Shown one piece after another: positions 9,107 through 18,250 of a DNA stretch of 64,000 nt (positions are counted from its first letter, which is position 1; each line of letters starts with the position of its first letter). The stretch spans positions 682,001 through 746,000 of the forward strand of contig NZ_NETJ01000002.1 in NCBI RefSeq assembly GCF_002128405.1, given 5' to 3'. A program made the position numbers and the translations under genes. The notes under the pieces are model-generated. The model was not told the origin of the DNA. It did no database searches and worked only from the letters and a program-made list of their open reading frames with translations. This DNA is from Gottfriedia solisilvae. GTDB taxonomy: Bacteria > Bacillota > Bacilli > Bacillales > Bacillaceae_G.

Positions 9107-9546
9107 TGCGTAATGAAATGAACCTTCAATTTTCGGCATTGAGTCAAAATGAATCATTTGCTAGGGTAACTGTGGCAGCATTTATTACCCAGTTAGATCC
9201 AACATTAGATGAATTGACAGAGATTAAAACTGTCGTTTCTGAAGCTGTAACAAATTCGATCATACATGGATATGAAAACAATCCAGAAGGTATTGTATAT
9301 ATTTCAGTTGTCCTAGAAGATCAGTCTGTTACATTAACAATTAGAGATGAAGGTATTGGTATTGCTGACCTAGATGAAGCGATGCAACCTTTATTTACAT
9401 CTAAACCAGATTTAGAAAGATCGGGAATGGGCTTTACAATTATGGAAAACTTTATGGATCACTGTGAAGTTGTTTCTACTGAAAACGTTGGTACGACAAT
9501 TACTGTAAAAAAGTATTTATCAAATAGCAATGCTCTATGTAATTAA
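9106..9546 (+). CDS. spoIIAB: Anti-sigma F factor / serine kinase SpoIIAB
   Basis: GHKL-fold ATPase of 146 residues that holds sigma-F inactive and phosphorylates SpoIIAA. Visible: Arg20 (sigma-contact region), N-box E46-AVTN50, G1 box DEGIGI at 81-86 and G2 box RSGMGF at 105-110, all intact. The ATG overlaps the spoIIAA stop (TAATG), implying translational coupling; sigF starts 12 bp after its stop. Confidence 0.97.
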   Translation: MRNEMNLQFSALSQNESFARVTVAAFITQLDPTLDELTEIKTVVSEAVTNSIIHGYENNPEGIVYISVVLEDQSVTLTIRDEGIGIADLDEAMQPLFTSKPDLERSGMGFTIMENFMDHCEVVSTENVGTTITVKKYLSNSNALCN

Positions 9547-9558
9547 GGAGAATCGCCT

Positions 9559-10314
9559 ATGGACGTAGAAGTCAAGCAAGATCAACCCCGTACGCAGTTA
9601 AAGGATAGCGAATTAAAAGAGTTAATTAAGCGTAGTCAGGCTGGAGATCAAATGGCTAGAGACAGCATCGTCGGGCACAACATGAGACTTGTTTGGTCAG
9701 TTGTTCAGCGCTTTATTAACCGTGGTTATGAACCAGATGATTTATTTCAAATTGGTTGTATTGGATTATTAAAATCAGTTGATAAATTTGATTTATCATA
9801 TGATGTTCGATTTTCAACCTATGCTGTTCCTATGATTATCGGTGAAATCCAACGATTTATCCGCGATGATGGTACAGTAAAAGTAAGTAGGTCATTAAAA
9901 GAAACAAATAATAAAATTCGTAAAGCAAAAGAAGAATTGAGTAAGTCACTTGGTAGAATGCCGACAATTAATGAGATCGCTACATATATGGAAATTACAC
10001 CTGAGGATGTAGTACTTGCCCAAGAAGCTAGTCGAGCACCTTCATCGATTCACGAAACGGTGTATGAAAATGATGGGGATCCTATCACATTGTTAGATCA
10101 AATTGCTGATAACCATGAAACAAATTGGTTTGAGAAATTTGCATTAAAGGAAGCAATTAAACAACTTGATGATCGAGAAAGATTAATTGTTTACTTAAGA
10201 TACTATAAAGACCAAACTCAATCTGAAGTTGCCGAACGGTTAGGTATATCGCAAGTACAAGTTTCGAGACTCGAGAAAAAAATTCTCCAACAAATGAAAG
10301 ATAAAATTAAATAA
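9559..10314 (+). CDS. sigF: RNA polymerase sigma factor SigF
   Basis: Forespore sigma factor of 251 residues. Regions 2 (MRLVWSVVQRFINRGYEPDDLFQIGCIGLL), 3 and 4 (helix-turn-helix QSEVAERLGISQVQVSRLEKK at the C-terminus) are all visible. Third gene of the spoIIA operon, SD AAGGAG upstream; followed by a strong terminator. It would direct dacF-type promoters in this window. Confidence 0.97.
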   Translation: MDVEVKQDQPRTQLKDSELKELIKRSQAGDQMARDSIVGHNMRLVWSVVQRFINRGYEPDDLFQIGCIGLLKSVDKFDLSYDVRFSTYAVPMIIGEIQRFIRDDGTVKVSRSLKETNNKIRKAKEELSKSLGRMPTINEIATYMEITPEDVVLAQEASRAPSSIHETVYENDGDPITLLDQIADNHETNWFEKFALKEAIKQLDDRERLIVYLRYYKDQTQSEVAERLGISQVQVSRLEKKILQQMKDKIK

Positions 10315-10325
10315 AATGATTCGTT

Positions 10326-10373
10326 AGAAGAGGAAGAAATGTAGCAAGTTGCTACTTTTCTTCCTCTTTTTAT
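10326..10373 (+). terminator. Terminator after sigF
   Basis: AGAGGAAGAAA pairs with CTTTTCTTCCTCT across a loop that itself contains GTAGCAA/TTGCTAC, followed by TTTT. Confidence 0.88.
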
Positions 10374-10404
10374 GTACGCAAATTTGAAGTAGTTTTAGTT
10401 GTTA

Positions 10405-10434
10405 TGACTATTTTTGGGAAGTTTTCACATACTA
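10405..10434 (+). promoter_or_regulatory. Sigma-G promoter of spoVA operon
   Basis: TGACTA (10405-10410), a 17-bp spacer and CATACTA (10428-10434). The -10 equals the sigma-G consensus I know and the -35 differs by one base from TGMATA. It lies 42 bp upstream of spoVAA, whose B. subtilis counterpart is sigma-G dependent. Confidence 0.65.
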
Positions 10435-10476
10435 GTTGTAATCGAATACTTATTGCTTTGAAACCGAGGGGAAAGT

Positions 10477-11103
10477 ATGAAAAAGGTACTATACATTAAA
10501 TTACTAAACCGAGTAGTAGTTCAAGTAGGTAAGAGTGTACGACTAGGTGATATAGCGAGACTACAAGGTATAAACATTCAGTTAGATGAAATTAAAAATA
10601 TTATCGTACACGAAGCGAAAAAGGAGGATGGTACACATACTGTAATCGATATTTTGGAACTTTTACCACTCATTCAAGCAGTTGATTCCGAAGTTTCATT
10701 TGAATTAATTGGCGTAACGATGTGTATTTTAGAGCTAGAGAATGCAGTGGAAAAGGAAAATGTCATTTTATTTTTATTTGTTTGGATATTACTATTTGCG
10801 GGCTCATCACTTGCGATCATTTATTTTCACGAGGACGTTAGTATGCAACAAGTACAACAAAGAATTTACTATTTAATAACGGGAGAATATCATCATAAGC
10901 CTTTACTTTTACAAGTGCCTTATTCATTAGGGTTAGGTATAGGCATGGTTTTATTTTTTAATCAATGGTTTAAAACACGTTTAAATGAAGAGCCGAGTCC
11001 TTTGGAAGTGGAAATGTTTCAATATCAAAGATCAATGGATGAGTATGTATTAGTAAATGAAAATAAAAAACCAACGAAAAGTGTGAATGACGATGATCCA
11101 TGA
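10477..11103 (+). CDS. spoVAA: Stage V sporulation protein AA
   Basis: Part of the SpoVA complex that moves Ca-dipicolinate across the spore inner membrane. It is 208 residues: a soluble N-terminal half of about 85 residues and two hydrophobic segments near residues 93-115 and 145-168. SD GAGGGG ahead of ATG 10477. It overlaps spoVAB by 17 bp, the first link of a tightly packed six-to-seven-gene operon. Confidence 0.92.
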   Translation: MKKVLYIKLLNRVVVQVGKSVRLGDIARLQGINIQLDEIKNIIVHEAKKEDGTHTVIDILELLPLIQAVDSEVSFELIGVTMCILELENAVEKENVILFLFVWILLFAGSSLAIIYFHEDVSMQQVQQRIYYLITGEYHHKPLLLQVPYSLGLGIGMVLFFNQWFKTRLNEEPSPLEVEMFQYQRSMDEYVLVNENKKPTKSVNDDDP

Positions 11104-11509
11104 TCTATTTGTAGCCTTTATTGGTTTTTCAGGTGGTATAGCAGTTGGAACTGGTTTTGTTGCTTTTTTATCCGTTATTGGGATTATTCCAAGATTAACC
11201 CAAATAACGAAAACAATTAAAAAAATACGAGCATATGAATTTGCAGTCGTAGTTGGCGCATTATTTGGTTGTTGGATCAGTCTAAGGGATACGGTATTTT
11301 TCATGCCAAAATATGCTTCTGTCCCGATTGGACTTTTAGCAGGTATGTTCATCGGTATGCTTGCAGCAGCATTAACAGAAGTACTAAATGTGTTTCCGAT
11401 ACTAGCAAAACGTATAGGCATTCAAAGAAAAATAGTCTACCTATTGATGGCAATTGCTCTAGGAAAAGTATTTGGATCATTATTTCATTGGATCTATTTT
11501 ATTGAGTAA
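11087..11509 (+). CDS. spoVAB: Stage V sporulation protein AB
   Basis: Small hydrophobic membrane protein of 140 residues with about four membrane segments (for example FVAFIGFSGGIAVGTGFVAF and the two segments after residue 80). By homology it belongs to the SpoVA dipicolinic-acid transport assembly. ATG 11087 lies inside spoVAA; a second ATG six bases later is possible. Position between AA and AC decides the name. Confidence 0.9.
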   Translation: MTMIHDLFVAFIGFSGGIAVGTGFVAFLSVIGIIPRLTQITKTIKKIRAYEFAVVVGALFGCWISLRDTVFFMPKYASVPIGLLAGMFIGMLAAALTEVLNVFPILAKRIGIQRKIVYLLMAIALGKVFGSLFHWIYFIE

Positions 11510-11521
11510 AGGATGAAGGTA

Positions 11522-11974
11522 ATGAGTGGAAAATTAAAATCAAATTATCAAGAAGGTATTAAACAATATCAACCTAAAAAACATGTTTTACGTAATTGTA
11601 TTCGAGCATTTATTGTCGGAGGATTCATTTGTTTTTTAGGTGAAGCTATATCAGAAATTTATATAAATTATTTTGGGTTCACTGATAAAAATGCAGGTGA
11701 TCCTACTGTTGCAACTCTCGTTTTAATTTCAAGCTTATTAACTGGATTAGGACTATATGATAAAATTGGACAATTTGCCGGAGCGGGTTCAGCGGTACCG
11801 GTTACAGGATTTGCTAATTCTATGACGAGTGCAGCGATGGAACATCGAAGTGAAGGACTTGTGTTAGGTGTAGCTACAAATATGTTTAAATTAGCAGGAT
11901 GTGTCATTGTATACGGAGTTGTATCGGCCTATATTGTCGGTATGATCCGATATGCATTTAAAGTACTTTTTTAG
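11522..11974 (+). CDS. spoVAC: Stage V sporulation protein AC
   Basis: Membrane subunit of the SpoVA channel; in B. subtilis SpoVAC behaves as a mechanosensitive pore. It is 150 residues from ATG 11522, the same length as in B. subtilis. This start is preferred over ATG 11513 because AAAGG (11508-11512) then has a nine-base spacing rather than none. Contains the YDKIGQFAGAGSAVPVTGFA loop that recurs in SpoVAEB, showing the two are paralogs. Confidence 0.92.
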   Translation: MSGKLKSNYQEGIKQYQPKKHVLRNCIRAFIVGGFICFLGEAISEIYINYFGFTDKNAGDPTVATLVLISSLLTGLGLYDKIGQFAGAGSAVPVTGFANSMTSAAMEHRSEGLVLGVATNMFKLAGCVIVYGVVSAYIVGMIRYAFKVLF

Positions 11975-11986
11975 GAGGTGAAATTT

Positions 11987-12994
11987 GTGGGACTTATTGG
12001 AAAACAAACATGGGATTTTACGAATGGCGTGTATGTTCAGTCCTCAGGTACTGCAGTTGGACCAAGAGAAAATTTAGGGCTATTAAAAGGAACATATGAT
12101 TATGCATATGAAGATTTACATTGTAATGAAGATAATTGGGAATTAGCTGAGCGTGCTTTATTGAGAAACGCTATTTCCACAACTTTAAAGAAAGCAAATA
12201 AAAATGTAGAAGATATAGATGTATTTTTAGCAGGTGATTTACTAAATCAAAATGTCACTGCAAATTTTATCGCAAGGGAATTACAATTACCATTCTTATG
12301 TATGTTTGGTGCATGTTCGACGTCAATGGAAACAGCCGCACTTGGTGCTCAATTAATTGATAGTGGTTATGCAAAATTAGCATTAGCAGGGACTAGCAGT
12401 CATAATGCTACTGCAGAAAGACAATACCGATATCCAACTGAGTATGGAGGGCAAAAACCTGACTCAGCTACTTTTACGGTAACTGGAGCTGGAAGTATTT
12501 TATTATCAAGTAAAAAAAGTCGGATTAAAGTAAAGTGTGCAACAATTGGTACCGTACAAGATTTAGGATTAAAAAATCCTTTCGATATGGGTTCTGCAAT
12601 GGCTCCTGCGGCTGCATATACAATTGTGCAGCACTTTAAAGATACAAATACAACACCAGATGATTACGATTTGATTGTAACTGGAGATTTATCAGCAGTA
12701 GGTGCACCGATTTGTGAACAACTAGTAAAAGAAGAGGGCTACGATATGTCAGGTAAATATAATGACTGTGGACTCCTCATCTATGACAGAGATAATCAAG
12801 AGGTTTTTGCTGGTGGTAGTGGTTGTGCATGTTCAGCAGTGGTTACATATAGTCACTTATTCCAGGAAATGAAAAAAGGAACTTATAAGAAGATATTAGT
12901 TGCTGCAACCGGTGCACTATTAAGCCCTACAATGATTCAACAGAAAGAGTCGATCCCAACCATTTCACATGCTGTTGTCTTTGAAAGCTGTTAG
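11987..12994 (+). CDS. spoVAD: Stage V sporulation protein AD
   Basis: Thiolase-fold protein of 335 residues that binds dipicolinic acid on the spore inner membrane. Conserved stretches: [35 protein letters not shown] and [15 protein letters not shown]. Start GTG 11987 is chosen because AGGAGGTG lies seven bases upstream; the frame's earlier GTG at 11978 is inside that site. No membrane segment is visible, as for the family. The stop is followed by an AGGAGGTG site for spoVAEB. Confidence 0.94.
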   Translation: MGLIGKQTWDFTNGVYVQSSGTAVGPRENLGLLKGTYDYAYEDLHCNEDNWELAERALLRNAISTTLKKANKNVEDIDVFLAGDLLNQNVTANFIARELQLPFLCMFGACSTSMETAALGAQLIDSGYAKLALAGTSSHNATAERQYRYPTEYGGQKPDSATFTVTGAGSILLSSKKSRIKVKCATIGTVQDLGLKNPFDMGSAMAPAAAYTIVQHFKDTNTTPDDYDLIVTGDLSAVGAPICEQLVKEEGYDMSGKYNDCGLLIYDRDNQEVFAGGSGCACSAVVTYSHLFQEMKKGTYKKILVAATGALLSPTMIQQKESIPTISHAVVFESC

Positions 12995-13005
12995 GAGGTG
13001 TAAAG

Positions 13006-13356
13006 ATGGAATTTGTTTATGCATTTATTGTGGGTGGACTCATTTGTGTAGTTGGTCAATTACTTTTTGAGTATACAAAATTAACTCCAGGTCATGTCAT
13101 GTGTTTATTTGTAGTAATCGGTTCAATATTAGATGGATTTGGAATTTATGATAAACTAATCGAATTTGCGGGAGCCGGTGCAACAGTTCCGATTACAAGT
13201 TTCGGGCATTCTTTATTACATGGGGCAATGGCAGAAGCGAATCAACACGGCTTTGTCGGCATTGGTATGGGAATCTTTTCACTCACATCTTCAGGGATTT
13301 CAGCTGCAATTCTATTTTCATTCATTATTGCCTTACTATTTAAACCCAAAGGCTAA
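13006..13356 (+). CDS. spoVAEB: Stage V sporulation protein AEB (SpoVAE)
   Basis: Small membrane subunit of 116 residues with three or four hydrophobic segments and the [20 protein letters not shown] loop shared with SpoVAC. Part of the dipicolinate uptake and release assembly. SD AGGAGGTG and ATG 13006. spoVAEA begins only 3 bp after its stop. Confidence 0.93.
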   Translation: MEFVYAFIVGGLICVVGQLLFEYTKLTPGHVMCLFVVIGSILDGFGIYDKLIEFAGAGATVPITSFGHSLLHGAMAEANQHGFVGIGMGIFSLTSSGISAAILFSFIIALLFKPKG

Positions 13357-13359
13357 CAT

Positions 13360-13944
13360 ATGAAGACTAAAAAAGTCATCATTATAACTGATGGAGATGT
13401 TTATGCTCATAGGAGTATTGAACATCTAGCAAAACAATTTGGTGGGTGTACAATTTCCCAGTCGCAAGGTAATCCGACAAAGTTCTCAGGTAAAAAAATG
13501 GTAGAAATTATCATGCAAGCCCAAAAGGAACCAATATTTGTCTTATTTGATGATAGTGGTTTTATGGGAGAAGGGCCTGGAGAAAAAGCTTTAAAGTATG
13601 TTGCAAATGACAAACATATAGAAGTAATTGCTGCCTTAGCCGTTGCATCAAATACGCATCATCAAGAATGGACAAGGGTAGATGTCAGTATTGATAATGA
13701 AGGGAATTTAACTGAATATGGTGTAGATAAATTCGGTGTACCAGATATTGAACTAGGTAGAATTAATGGGGACACTGTTTATAATTTAGATCAGTTAAAT
13801 ATTCCATTAATAATTGGTATTGGAGACATAGGGAAAATGGGAGGCCGTGATGACATAGAAAAAGGCTCTCCGATTACAAGGAAAGCAATTGAATACATCT
13901 TAGAAAGGAGTGAATTCCTTGACAATAAAAACGGAATCAACTGA
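13360..13944 (+). CDS. spoVAEA: Stage V sporulation protein AEA
   Basis: Soluble protein of 194 residues in the SpoVA operon. Recognised by order and by the [20 protein letters not shown] start, the [18 protein letters not shown] segment and the [15 protein letters not shown] segment. Its molecular role is less defined than that of AC, AD and AEB. No obvious SD of its own, suggesting coupling to AEB; its 3' end overlaps spoVAF by 26 bp. Confidence 0.9.
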   Translation: MKTKKVIIITDGDVYAHRSIEHLAKQFGGCTISQSQGNPTKFSGKKMVEIIMQAQKEPIFVLFDDSGFMGEGPGEKALKYVANDKHIEVIAALAVASNTHHQEWTRVDVSIDNEGNLTEYGVDKFGVPDIELGRINGDTVYNLDQLNIPLIIGIGDIGKMGGRDDIEKGSPITRKAIEYILERSEFLDNKNGIN

Positions 13945-15379
13945 TTTATCACAAAAGTTAGTAACGAATGCAAATATTATCAAAGATCGATTAGGATTTG
14001 GCAAAAGTTTCGACTTAGGTCAACGGATTATTTATGTAAATAAAGTTGAAGTACAATTGTATTATGTAAATGGATTAACAGATACTGGTTTTATTCAAAT
14101 GATCTTAGATGATTTAATTGGATTAAAGATAGAAGATAAAAATAAACCAGTGTTTAAAGAAGTGGAAGAAACAATTGTACATCAATCAGTAACTGCTATA
14201 TTAACAATTGAAGAAGTAATTAAAAATATATTATCCGGTTTAATTGTAGTATTAGTTGATGGTGAAGCGAAAGCTTTAGCAGTAGATGTAAGAAGTTATC
14301 CAGGTCGTGGACCAACTGAACCTGATACAGAAAGAGTGGTACGTGGTTCAAGAGATGGGTTTACAGAAAACATTATTAATAATACAGGATTAATACGCAG
14401 ACGAATTCGCGACGAAAATTTACGAAATGAAATTTTACAAGTAGGCGAAAGTTCAAAAACAGATGTATGTGTTACATATATTAAGGGTTTAGCTAATGAA
14501 AAATTAGTAAAAGAAATTATCGACCGTATAAAAAAAATTAATGTCGACGGGATGTCGATGGCCGATAAAAAGCTTGAGGAATTTATCTTAAAACAAGGTT
14601 ATAATCCTTTTCCATTAGTAAGGTATTCGGAAAGACCAGACGTAGTTGCAAATCACATTATTGAAGGTCATGTCATCATCATTGTAGATACATCGCCGAG
14701 TGTCATCATAACGCCAGCTACATATTACCATCATATGCAACATGCTGAAGAATTTCGTCAAACTCCATCAGTAGGTACATTCCTCAGATGGATCCGCTAT
14801 ATTGGAATTTTTATGAGTGTATTTTTATTACCGTTTTGGCTATTACTATGTAATGTACCAGAAATTTTACCAGAAAAACTAAGCTATATCGGTCCAAAAG
14901 AAACAAGTAATATCCCGATCTATTTACAATTAATTATTGCAGACATGGGGATTGAGTTTTTAAGGATGGCCAGTATACATACACCTAATGCTGTTTCGAC
15001 ATCAATGGGTATTATTGCAGCTGTATTAATCGGACAAGTTGCAATCGATGTTGGACTATTCCAACCAGAAGTAGTACTATATACAGCAGTGTCCATGATT
15101 GGTTCATATGCTACACCAAGCTATGAATTAGCACTAGCCAATAAACTAGCTAAATTTGTAATTTTGATATTAACTGCAATATTAGGTATAAAAGGCTTTA
15201 TGATTGGGTCAACATTATTTATATTATTTTTAGCTAGCTTAAGTACTTTAAATACACCTTATTTATGGCCATTTATCCCATTTGATGGTCGAGCATTTCT
15301 GCACTTTATTATTCGAACGAAGGCAAGTGAAAGCGAAAAGAAAAAAGGTGGAAAAACAATTGGAGATGCAACATTATAA
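13919..15379 (+). CDS. spoVAF: Stage V sporulation protein AF (GerA-type spore protein)
   Basis: Membrane protein of 486 residues in the GerAA/SpoVAF family: soluble N-terminal part to about residue 280 (includes [23 protein letters not shown]) followed by about five membrane segments. By homology it works with spore germination and SpoVA. Start TTG 13919 has AAAGGAG eight bases upstream; the earlier GTG 13910 overlaps that site. Last gene of the operon, with a perfect terminator. lysA, which follows in B. subtilis, is absent here. Confidence 0.92.
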   Translation: MTIKTESTDLSQKLVTNANIIKDRLGFGKSFDLGQRIIYVNKVEVQLYYVNGLTDTGFIQMILDDLIGLKIEDKNKPVFKEVEETIVHQSVTAILTIEEVIKNILSGLIVVLVDGEAKALAVDVRSYPGRGPTEPDTERVVRGSRDGFTENIINNTGLIRRRIRDENLRNEILQVGESSKTDVCVTYIKGLANEKLVKEIIDRIKKINVDGMSMADKKLEEFILKQGYNPFPLVRYSERPDVVANHIIEGHVIIIVDTSPSVIITPATYYHHMQHAEEFRQTPSVGTFLRWIRYIGIFMSVFLLPFWLLLCNVPEILPEKLSYIGPKETSNIPIYLQLIIADMGIEFLRMASIHTPNAVSTSMGIIAAVLIGQVAIDVGLFQPEVVLYTAVSMIGSYATPSYELALANKLAKFVILILTAILGIKGFMIGSTLFILFLASLSTLNTPYLWPFIPFDGRAFLHFIIRTKASESEKKKGGKTIGDATL

Positions 15380-15380
15380 A

Positions 15381-15423
15381 TTAAAAACCTCGATCATCAT
15401 GTAAGATGATCGAGGTTTTTAAT
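15381..15423. terminator. Bidirectional terminator, spoVAF / ypuA
   Basis: AAAAACCTCGATCATC pairs perfectly with GATGATCGAGGTTTTT around ATGTAA, placed between two convergent genes. Confidence 0.95.
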
Positions 15424-15437
15424 TTTACTTCTTTACC

Positions 15438-16307
15438 TTACTTAAAAAATGAAAGGATGGCATCGAATAAAGCAGAAAAGAAATCTTTTAACTTTTGAAT
15501 AAAAGATTGTCCTTGTTCTGAATTTAAGAAGTCAGAAATTTGTTCTTTTGCTTTTGTTAATTGATTGCCTACTTGATCCCAATTAATATTTAAATCTTTC
15601 ATTTTTTCAAATAAAGCCATTAAGCTAGCCATTTGATCTGATGTTAAATTAATACCTAATTCACCAGCTAAACGATTAACTAAGTCTTTTAATTCATCAG
15701 TTGTCATATTTGGATTTTTAGCAATTTCTTCTTTAACTTGTGCAACAAGTTGGACAGCTTTTTCATTTCCAACTGTATCTGCTAATTTAGCAGTTTTTAC
15801 CATTTCTTCGTTTGCTACTTTTTTAACTTCCTCTGGAATTGCTTCGCCAGAGCTAAGCTCATATGCTTTCATAATTCCAGTTAAAGCGGCAGTACCAGAA
15901 ACTTCAAACGGTGCTGTAATCACGATATTTGCGTCCTTCAAACCAGCTGTAATTAATGCATTTGTATACATTGCATTACTAACCCATGAGATGTTGTTTG
16001 TTTGAACAATAATCCCTGTATTTTTTTCACCAATTGTAATCATCGCTGATGACAGTGCACGAGTTCCAATTTGTGCTTTAGGCACTGTTCCATCTAAATA
16101 TTTATGTTCCTCTTGATTTGAAACTGTAACAGTTCTAGCATCAGCAGGTGCGCCCATTTCTGATAATAATGCTTTTTTCTGAGTTTCAGTTAAGTTTTGT
16201 CCAAGAGTTACGATTGTTTCACCAGGAACAGAATCTGCTAATACTGATAATGGCATAGCAATTAATCCCATTGATAAGGTGAATGCTAAAATTTTTTGTT
16301 TCAACAA
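15438..16307 (-). CDS. ypuA: Secreted DUF1002 protein YpuA
   Basis: Secreted protein of 289 residues. Signal peptide of about 24 residues ending SVLADS, then a DUF1002 domain: ETIVTLGQNLTETQKKALLSEMG, the KYLDGTVPKAQIGTRALSSA segment, the NISWVSNAMYTNALITAGL segment and TAPFEVSGTAALTGIMKAYE. Location next to ppiB and the spoVA operon matches B. subtilis ypuA. Function is not established; an envelope role is possible. The C-terminal 60 residues are amphipathic helix, ending in a hydrophobic tail FFSALFDAILSFFK. SD is GGGAGTG-like, upstream of the ATG on the minus strand. Confidence 0.88.
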   Translation of the reverse strand: MLKQKILAFTLSMGLIAMPLSVLADSVPGETIVTLGQNLTETQKKALLSEMGAPADARTVTVSNQEEHKYLDGTVPKAQIGTRALSSAMITIGEKNTGIIVQTNNISWVSNAMYTNALITAGLKDANIVITAPFEVSGTAALTGIMKAYELSSGEAIPEEVKKVANEEMVKTAKLADTVGNEKAVQLVAQVKEEIAKNPNMTTDELKDLVNRLAGELGINLTSDQMASLMALFEKMKDLNINWDQVGNQLTKAKEQISDFLNSEQGQSFIQKLKDFFSALFDAILSFFK

Positions 16308-16494
16308 AGAAACACTCCCTTTTTAAGTTAATACTAATTAAAAATCTTATAACCCTATTATAGTAGTTTTCGAAAACTTGTCATTACTTTTTGTTTTTTG
16401 TATGATTATAAAAGCGTTACTAGTTTATTTAAGTAATGGTAATAATAGGACAATATAGTCTTAGAAGTTTGTAATACATAAGGAGGAATTTTTT

Positions 16495-16932
16495 ATGAAA
16501 AAGGCAAGTATTACATTTGAGAACGGTGAGCAAATTTTAATCGACTTGTTTGCTGAGCATGCTCCAGCAACAGTTGAAAATTTTGAAAGCTTAGCAAAAA
16601 AAGGATTTTACGATGGATTAACATTCCACCGCGTTATCCCAGGATTTGTATCTCAAGGTGGAGATCCTAATGGCAATGGTACAGGTGGTCCTGGTTACAC
16701 AATTAAATGTGAAACTGCAGGAAATCCACATAAACATAAAGCAGGTGCTTTATCAATGGCGCATGCTGGTCGTGATACTGGTGGAAGTCAATTCTTCATC
16801 GTACATGAGCCACAACCACATTTAGATGGTGTACATACTGTATTTGGTCAAGTAACTGAAGGAATGGATACAGTTTTAAGAATGCGTAACGGCGACGTTA
16901 TGAAAGAAGTAAAAGTTTGGGACGAACAATAA
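16495..16932 (+). CDS. ppiB: Peptidyl-prolyl cis-trans isomerase B (cyclophilin)
   Basis: Cytosolic cyclophilin of 145 residues that speeds prolyl isomerisation during folding. Catalytic and substrate motifs: [14 protein letters not shown] (catalytic Arg), the [16 protein letters not shown] segment and [12 protein letters not shown]. No signal peptide. SD AAGGAGG and ATG 16495, followed by a perfect terminator. Confidence 0.96.
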   Translation: MKKASITFENGEQILIDLFAEHAPATVENFESLAKKGFYDGLTFHRVIPGFVSQGGDPNGNGTGGPGYTIKCETAGNPHKHKAGALSMAHAGRDTGGSQFFIVHEPQPHLDGVHTVFGQVTEGMDTVLRMRNGDVMKEVKVWDEQ

Positions 16933-16936
16933 TTTT

Positions 16937-16980
16937 TAAAAAAACTCTTTTCTGTTTAACAGAAAAGAGTTTTTTTTTAT
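16937..16980. terminator. Terminator, ppiB / cupin gene
   Basis: AAACTCTTTTCTG pairs perfectly with CAGAAAAGAGTTT around TTTAA with long A and T tracts, so it can act in both directions between convergent genes. Confidence 0.95.
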
Positions 16981-16987
16981 CCAAACA

Positions 16988-17614
16988 TTACCAATAACGA
17001 GGCTGTTGATAATATGGCTGATAAGCGACTTGGGAATAGGTTTGATGATTTTGAGTTGGTGACATTTGGCTACCATTTTCTTGATGACATGTAATTGGCG
17101 GGCCAATAAAAGTAGAAGGCTGAAGTGGTGAAAGTGTTTGCTTCCATTGATTTTCATCAAGACAGTAAGTATGGGCTACAAGGTTTGCCGGAGTGAACTT
17201 TAATAAATCTGAGAATAAAATAACATCAGGTGTTGGTGCATTGAAAATAGCCAGTAAATGTGTTTGATCAGTTGTGGCAATTTCATAATGCCACCATCCT
17301 TGTGGAACATTTGCAACCTGTCCTGGTGTAATCGGGTAATGATGAAGCTGTCTTGTATATGGGTTGAAAATTGAGACAACAGCTGAACCTGAAATACAGT
17401 ATACTAACTCAGATGAATTCTGATGATAGTGTGGCTCAACTACGTTATTTGTACTTAAATAAATATCCAATAACGAAAGCTGATCTAGTGTATTTAATTG
17501 ATTTATACTCAAGCTATTAATGTAATTTTGATTATCTTTTTTAAAAGAAGTATTTGTATTTAAATCGAAACTAAATTGGGTTGAGGGTGAAGTATAATCC
17601 AAATCCAATCTCAT
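16988..17614 (-). CDS. Cupin-domain protein with Gln/Tyr-rich tail
   Basis: About 208 residues. A germin/oxalate-decarboxylase-like cupin occupies roughly residues 45-155: metal-ligand motif EPHYHQNSSELVYCISG (HxH..E) and second motif PQGWWHYEI (His). The last 45 residues are low in charge and rich in Gln, Tyr, Pro and Ser, ending QPYYQQPRYW, a tail reminiscent of spore-coat or exported surface proteins, although no signal peptide is seen. ATG 17614 is favoured because AAAGGA then sits nine bases away; the ATG at 17623 is too close. Enzyme activity or substrate cannot be assigned. Confidence 0.72.
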   Translation of the reverse strand: MRLDLDYTSPSTQFSFDLNTNTSFKKDNQNYINSLSINQLNTLDQLSLLDIYLSTNNVVEPHYHQNSSELVYCISGSAVVSIFNPYTRQLHHYPITPGQVANVPQGWWHYEIATTDQTHLLAIFNAPTPDVILFSDLLKFTPANLVAHTYCLDENQWKQTLSPLQPSTFIGPPITCHQENGSQMSPTQNHQTYSQVAYQPYYQQPRYW

Positions 17615-17710
17615 TTTCACCATTCCTTTAACAATTCATTTATTTAAAGTTCAATGTATTCAAGAATTGGGCAAATGGTTCCATATTACAAAAGGGGTTG
17701 AGGGTAGGCG

Positions 17711-18098
17711 CATCCACTTTTAGGTCTGTCTAGTTCCAGCAACTTGACCCTCGAGTCATAAGCCAAAGCTCATGAAAGTTAAAAAGCAACTTTCAGTGTT
17801 CTTTGTCTTATGCTTGTCGGGTCAGAGCGAGTTGCTTCCACTTTTCGGTCTGTCTAGTTCCAGCGCCTAGCCCCTCGAGTCATAAGCCAAAGCCCATGAA
17901 AGTTAAAGAGCAACTTTCAGTGTTCTTTGTCTTATGCTTGTCGGGTCAGAGCGAGTTGCTTCCACTTTTCGGACTGTCTAGTTCCAGCAACTTGACCCTC
18001 GAGTCATAAGCCAAAGCTCATGAAAGTTAAAAAGCAACTTTCAGTGTTCTTTGTCTTATGCTTGTCGGGTCAGAGCGAGTTGCTTCCACTTTTCGGTC
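17711..18098. repeat. Intergenic repeat family B, three tandem units of about 124 bp
   Basis: The motif TGTCTAGTTCCAGC recurs at 17727, 17851 and 17975, a period of exactly 124 bp. Each unit can fold into a long hairpin: outer arms AGCAACT..AGTTGCT and GACCC..GGGTC, CATAAG..CTTATG, and inner TGAAAGTT..AACTTTCA. The middle unit carries a different left arm (GCGCCTAGCCCC). Related units lie at 42547-42776. The 627-bp gap between the cupin gene and ribT holds these units, a promoter and little else; the open frame at 17803-18009 is repeat sequence, not a gene. Confidence 0.88.
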
Positions 18099-18127
18099 TT
18101 GACAGAAAAATGTGTAAATTATATATT
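18099..18127 (+). promoter_or_regulatory. Sigma-A promoter of ribT
   Basis: TTGACA (18099-18104), 17-bp spacer, TATATT (18122-18127). The first base or two of the -35 fall at the very edge of the last family B repeat unit. The leader to ribT is about 117 nt. Confidence 0.7.
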
Positions 18128-18250
18128 TGAAATATTGATATAGTTGGAACGTATTTTTAGATTTTTCGTAATATAGTAAGGTAATAAAGCATATATTTGA
18201 ATGTTTTATTAGAAGATTAAGAGTTTTATTAATTTTTAAGAGGGGTAAAC

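Noticed and set aside
11269-11505. Alternative frame inside spoVAB
   Set aside because: Overlaps a clear spoVAB frame; no independent support. The same applies to 13166-13363 (spoVAEB) and 26040-26234 (spmA).
16936-17160. Alternative minus-strand frame
   Set aside because: Shadow of the cupin gene and terminator.
17803-18009. 68-codon open frame
   Set aside because: Lies wholly in the family B tandem repeat; its translation repeats with the repeat period.
17711-18098. CRISPR array
   Set aside because: Units are about 124 bp and contiguous with no unique spacers; no cas genes in the window.
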